A program made the position numbers and the translations under genes. From Kiritimatiellia bacterium (GTDB lineage Bacteria > Verrucomicrobiota > Kiritimatiellia > RFP12 > UBA1067), in assembly GCA_017430155.1 (NCBI GenBank), contig JAFRNO010000278.1, positions 1-7,939 of the forward strand: a stretch of 7,939 nucleotides of DNA. The letters run 5' to 3'. The first letter of the stretch is position 1. Each line of letters begins with the position of its first letter. Below are positions 6,734 through 7,939 of this stretch, piece after piece. The notes under the pieces are model-generated. The model was not told the DNA's origin, did not search any database, and was given only the letters and a program-made list of their open reading frames with translations.

Positions 6734-7081
6734 ATGTCGAAGCTCATTTCTTGTTTCACGGTTCTGGCCGCTCTGGCGGCGTTTGCCGGCGCCGCTTACG
6801 CGGCAGGACCCGGAAGACCCGCCTGGTCGGGTCCCGTCAAGCCCGCATGGACGAAACCGCTCGCGCCGGCCTGGCAGCCAGCTCCGCCGCAACAGCCCCA
6901 GCCGCCGCCCCCGCGTCAGCATGCCAACCGGCGTCCACCGCCTCGTCCGCCGCATCCCGCGCCGCCTCCGCCTCCTTACACGGAGGTTTCCATTGAGGCA
7001 CCCCAGCCCGCAGCACAACCCATCGGCGTCCAGCCGCCGCAGCCGCCCGCGCCCCTGACGATCCACTACGACTTCCGGTGA
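6734..7081 (+). CDS. Small exported proline-rich protein
   Basis: This 115-residue protein of no recognised family has a Sec signal peptide (MSKLISCFTVLAALAAFAG, likely cut after AYA at residue 23). The mature part is strongly proline-rich. It opens with three PAW motifs spaced exactly eight residues apart (29-31, 37-39, 45-47), then poly-Pro/Gln/Arg stretches, and ends in LTIHYDFR. Low complexity suggests an extended, disordered periplasmic or surface linker. AAGGG (6722-6726) lies seven bases before the ATG, and the gap to the LamG gene is 11 bases, so it is probably in the same operon. Unlike its neighbours it has no heptad hairpin. Its signal-peptide DNA closely matches that of the gene at 164. 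The 3' end overlaps the convergent PHP gene by 16 bases. The proline-rich part could be a composition artefact of GC-rich DNA, but the RBS, signal peptide and fit into the gap favour a real gene. Confidence 0.7.
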   Translation: MSKLISCFTVLAALAAFAGAAYAAGPGRPAWSGPVKPAWTKPLAPAWQPAPPQQPQPPPPRQHANRRPPPRPPHPAPPPPPYTEVSIEAPQPAAQPIGVQPPQPPAPLTIHYDFR

Positions 7082-7878
7082 GAGGGACGCGGCGAATCGA
7101 CGTAGTCCTCTGCCGCGGCGAAGCGGTCGAAGGCGCAGTCGAGGGCCGCGGCTGAATGGGCGTCTGAGCTGAGGATGAAACGGACGCCGCGTTCGCGGAG
7201 GAGGTCGCGGAAGGCGGGGGACGGGTAGGCGTCGTCGATCCAGCCGCGCGCGATGCCGCCCGTGTTGACCTCCACGATCTTGCCCGATGCGGCGAAGGCG
7301 TCGGCCGTGCGGCGCAGCTCCTCGTTGTACCAGTCCGCCGACTCGTCGAAGTAGCGCAGCACGCCGTTGAACTTGCGGATGATGTCGGGGTGGCCGATCA
7401 CGTCGAAGTCGCACGTGGCGGCCATCTCGCGCTCGGCGGCGAAGTAGGCGCGGACGAACGCCTGCGCGTCGCCGCCAAAGGCGCGGGCGATTCCTTCTGA
7501 AAGCAGCTCGGGCTTGTGGTCGACGGGCACGCGGACGCCGTCGGGCGCGACGACTTCGTGGATCGAGCCGATGAGGTAGTCGAGACCCAGGTGGGCGTAG
7601 ACGGACCTGTCGGACCGGACGCGGCCCGTGATGAAGTCGGCCTCGACGCCGCAGAGGATGCGGATGCGGTCCCCGTACTTCTCGGCGAGGGCGCGGATCT
7701 CGTCCGCGTACGGCGCCGCGGTGTGGGGCTGGAGCGTCCAGGGGTCGGCGAGCGGCAGAAGGGCGTGCGAGGTGAAACCCAGCGCGGAGAAGCCCTTTTC
7801 GAGGGCGGCGCGGACCATGTCCTCGGGCGAATCCTTCCCGTCGCACCAGGTCGAATGCGTGTGGTAGTTCGTTTTCAC
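7066..7878 (-). CDS. PHP-domain phosphatase, histidinol-phosphatase (HisJ/HisK-type) like
   Basis: This 270-residue cytoplasmic enzyme has no signal peptide. Its PHP-family metal-binding motifs appear in order: YHTHSTWCDG (H6, H8, D13), TSHA (H38), GVEAD (E79, D81), GSIHE (H107), IGHPD (H163) and SSDAH (D239, H241). Length and motifs fit the PHP-type histidinol-phosphatase, which hydrolyses L-histidinol phosphate to L-histidinol in histidine synthesis (EC 3.1.3.15). No other his gene lies nearby, so another phosphoester substrate is possible. The start is a GTG at 7878. The next in-frame methionine, residue 21, would remove the HxH motif and is rejected. There is no convincing Shine-Dalgarno, but a -10-like TACAAT ends only six bases before the GTG, suggesting a leaderless transcript. 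The gene is convergent with, and overlaps by 16 bases, the proline-rich protein gene. Confidence 0.85.
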   Translation of the reverse strand: MKTNYHTHSTWCDGKDSPEDMVRAALEKGFSALGFTSHALLPLADPWTLQPHTAAPYADEIRALAEKYGDRIRILCGVEADFITGRVRSDRSVYAHLGLDYLIGSIHEVVAPDGVRVPVDHKPELLSEGIARAFGGDAQAFVRAYFAAEREMAATCDFDVIGHPDIIRKFNGVLRYFDESADWYNEELRRTADAFAASGKIVEVNTGGIARGWIDDAYPSPAFRDLLRERGVRFILSSDAHSAAALDCAFDRFAAAEDYVDSPRPSHRKS

Positions 7879-7884
7879 GCGCCT

Positions 7885-7908
7885 ATTGTACCACAGTTGT
7901 GGTATAAT
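7885..7908. promoter_or_regulatory. Divergent mirrored extended -10 promoters around a 16-base palindrome
   Basis: TACCACA and TGTGGTA flank a two-base spacer (7889-7904), forming a perfect inverted repeat. The palindrome supplies TGG-TA to both strands. On plus, TGG (7900-7902) is followed by TATAAT (7903-7908); on minus, TGG is followed by TACAAT (7890-7885). Both are extended -10 elements of housekeeping sigma type, and no good -35 is visible. The expected start points, about seven bases downstream, fall at or next to the GTG at 7878 and the ATG at 7917. The palindrome could also be a repressor operator. The elements are seen in the sequence; promoter activity is inferred. Confidence 0.6.
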
Positions 7909-7916
7909 GGCACCCC

Positions 7917-7939
7917 ATGAACAGAAGAAGTTTTATCAA
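7917..7939 (+). CDS. N-terminus of a Tat-exported protein (partial)
   Basis: The codons read MNRRSFI and then AA of an incomplete codon that would be K or N. RRSFIK-type starts are the classic twin-arginine translocation motif, common at the N-terminus of exported dehydrogenases, sulfatases and related proteins in this phylum group. The function cannot be told from seven residues. There is no Shine-Dalgarno, and the TATAAT at 7903-7908 ends eight bases before the ATG, so the mRNA is probably leaderless. An alternative in-frame ATG at 7907 in another frame (MAPHEQKKFYQ) is also open but overlaps the -10 and lacks a recognisable signal. Confidence 0.6.

Noticed and set aside
7907..7939. Alternative start at ATG 7907 giving MAPHEQKKFYQ
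   Set aside because: The ATG overlaps the -10 TATAAT, so it would not be in the transcript, and the frame shows no signal motif. The ATG at 7917 gives a clear twin-arginine start.

Overview
This is a GC-rich bacterial window holding five same-strand genes for exported proteins, then one minus-strand gene and the start of a sixth plus-strand gene. Passenger-type beta-strand repeat proteins, tandem LamG-like proteins and an exported FAD_oxidored-type flavoprotein together suggest the Planctomycetes-Verrucomicrobia-Chlamydiae group, most likely Kiritimatiellota or another Verrucomicrobiota. That placement is inferred from protein style. The window holds no rRNA or other marker that would prove it.

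Layout: (i) bases 1-39 are the last 12 codons and stop of a gene paralogous to the next one; (ii) 164-2815 encodes an 883-residue exported beta-rich repeat protein; (iii) 2966-4270 encodes a 434-residue FAD-dependent oxidoreductase with a Sec-type signal peptide; (iv) 4389-6722 encodes a 777-residue exported protein with three LamG/concanavalin-A-like domains; (v) 6734-7081 encodes a small exported proline-rich protein; (vi) 7878-7066 on the minus strand encodes a PHP-family histidinol-phosphatase-like enzyme, overlapping gene (v) tail to tail by 16 bases; (vii) from 7917 a plus-strand gene begins with a twin-arginine (Tat) signal motif and runs off the window. No gene-free stretch exceeds 150 bases.

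The most striking element is non-coding. Each of the first three intergenic gaps carries the same module. It has a left arm of about four 7-base units (GGACAGA type), a conserved loop, a right arm of complementary 7-base units (TCCTCTG/TCCTTTG), and a constant 23-base ribosome-binding block ending at the ATG. Copies 1 and 3 have equal length and differ at 8 of 102 positions. Copy 2 is longer by exactly four heptads (28 bases), all in the right arm. The downstream signal peptides also resemble one another although the mature proteins are unrelated, so hairpin, RBS and signal peptide look like a reusable expression-and-export cassette.

A second notable site is the 38-base divergent region at 7879-7916. 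A 16-base palindrome carries mirrored extended -10 elements (TGGTATAAT on plus, TGGTACAAT on minus), each only 6-8 bases from a start codon. This suggests two mutually exclusive, leaderless promoters.
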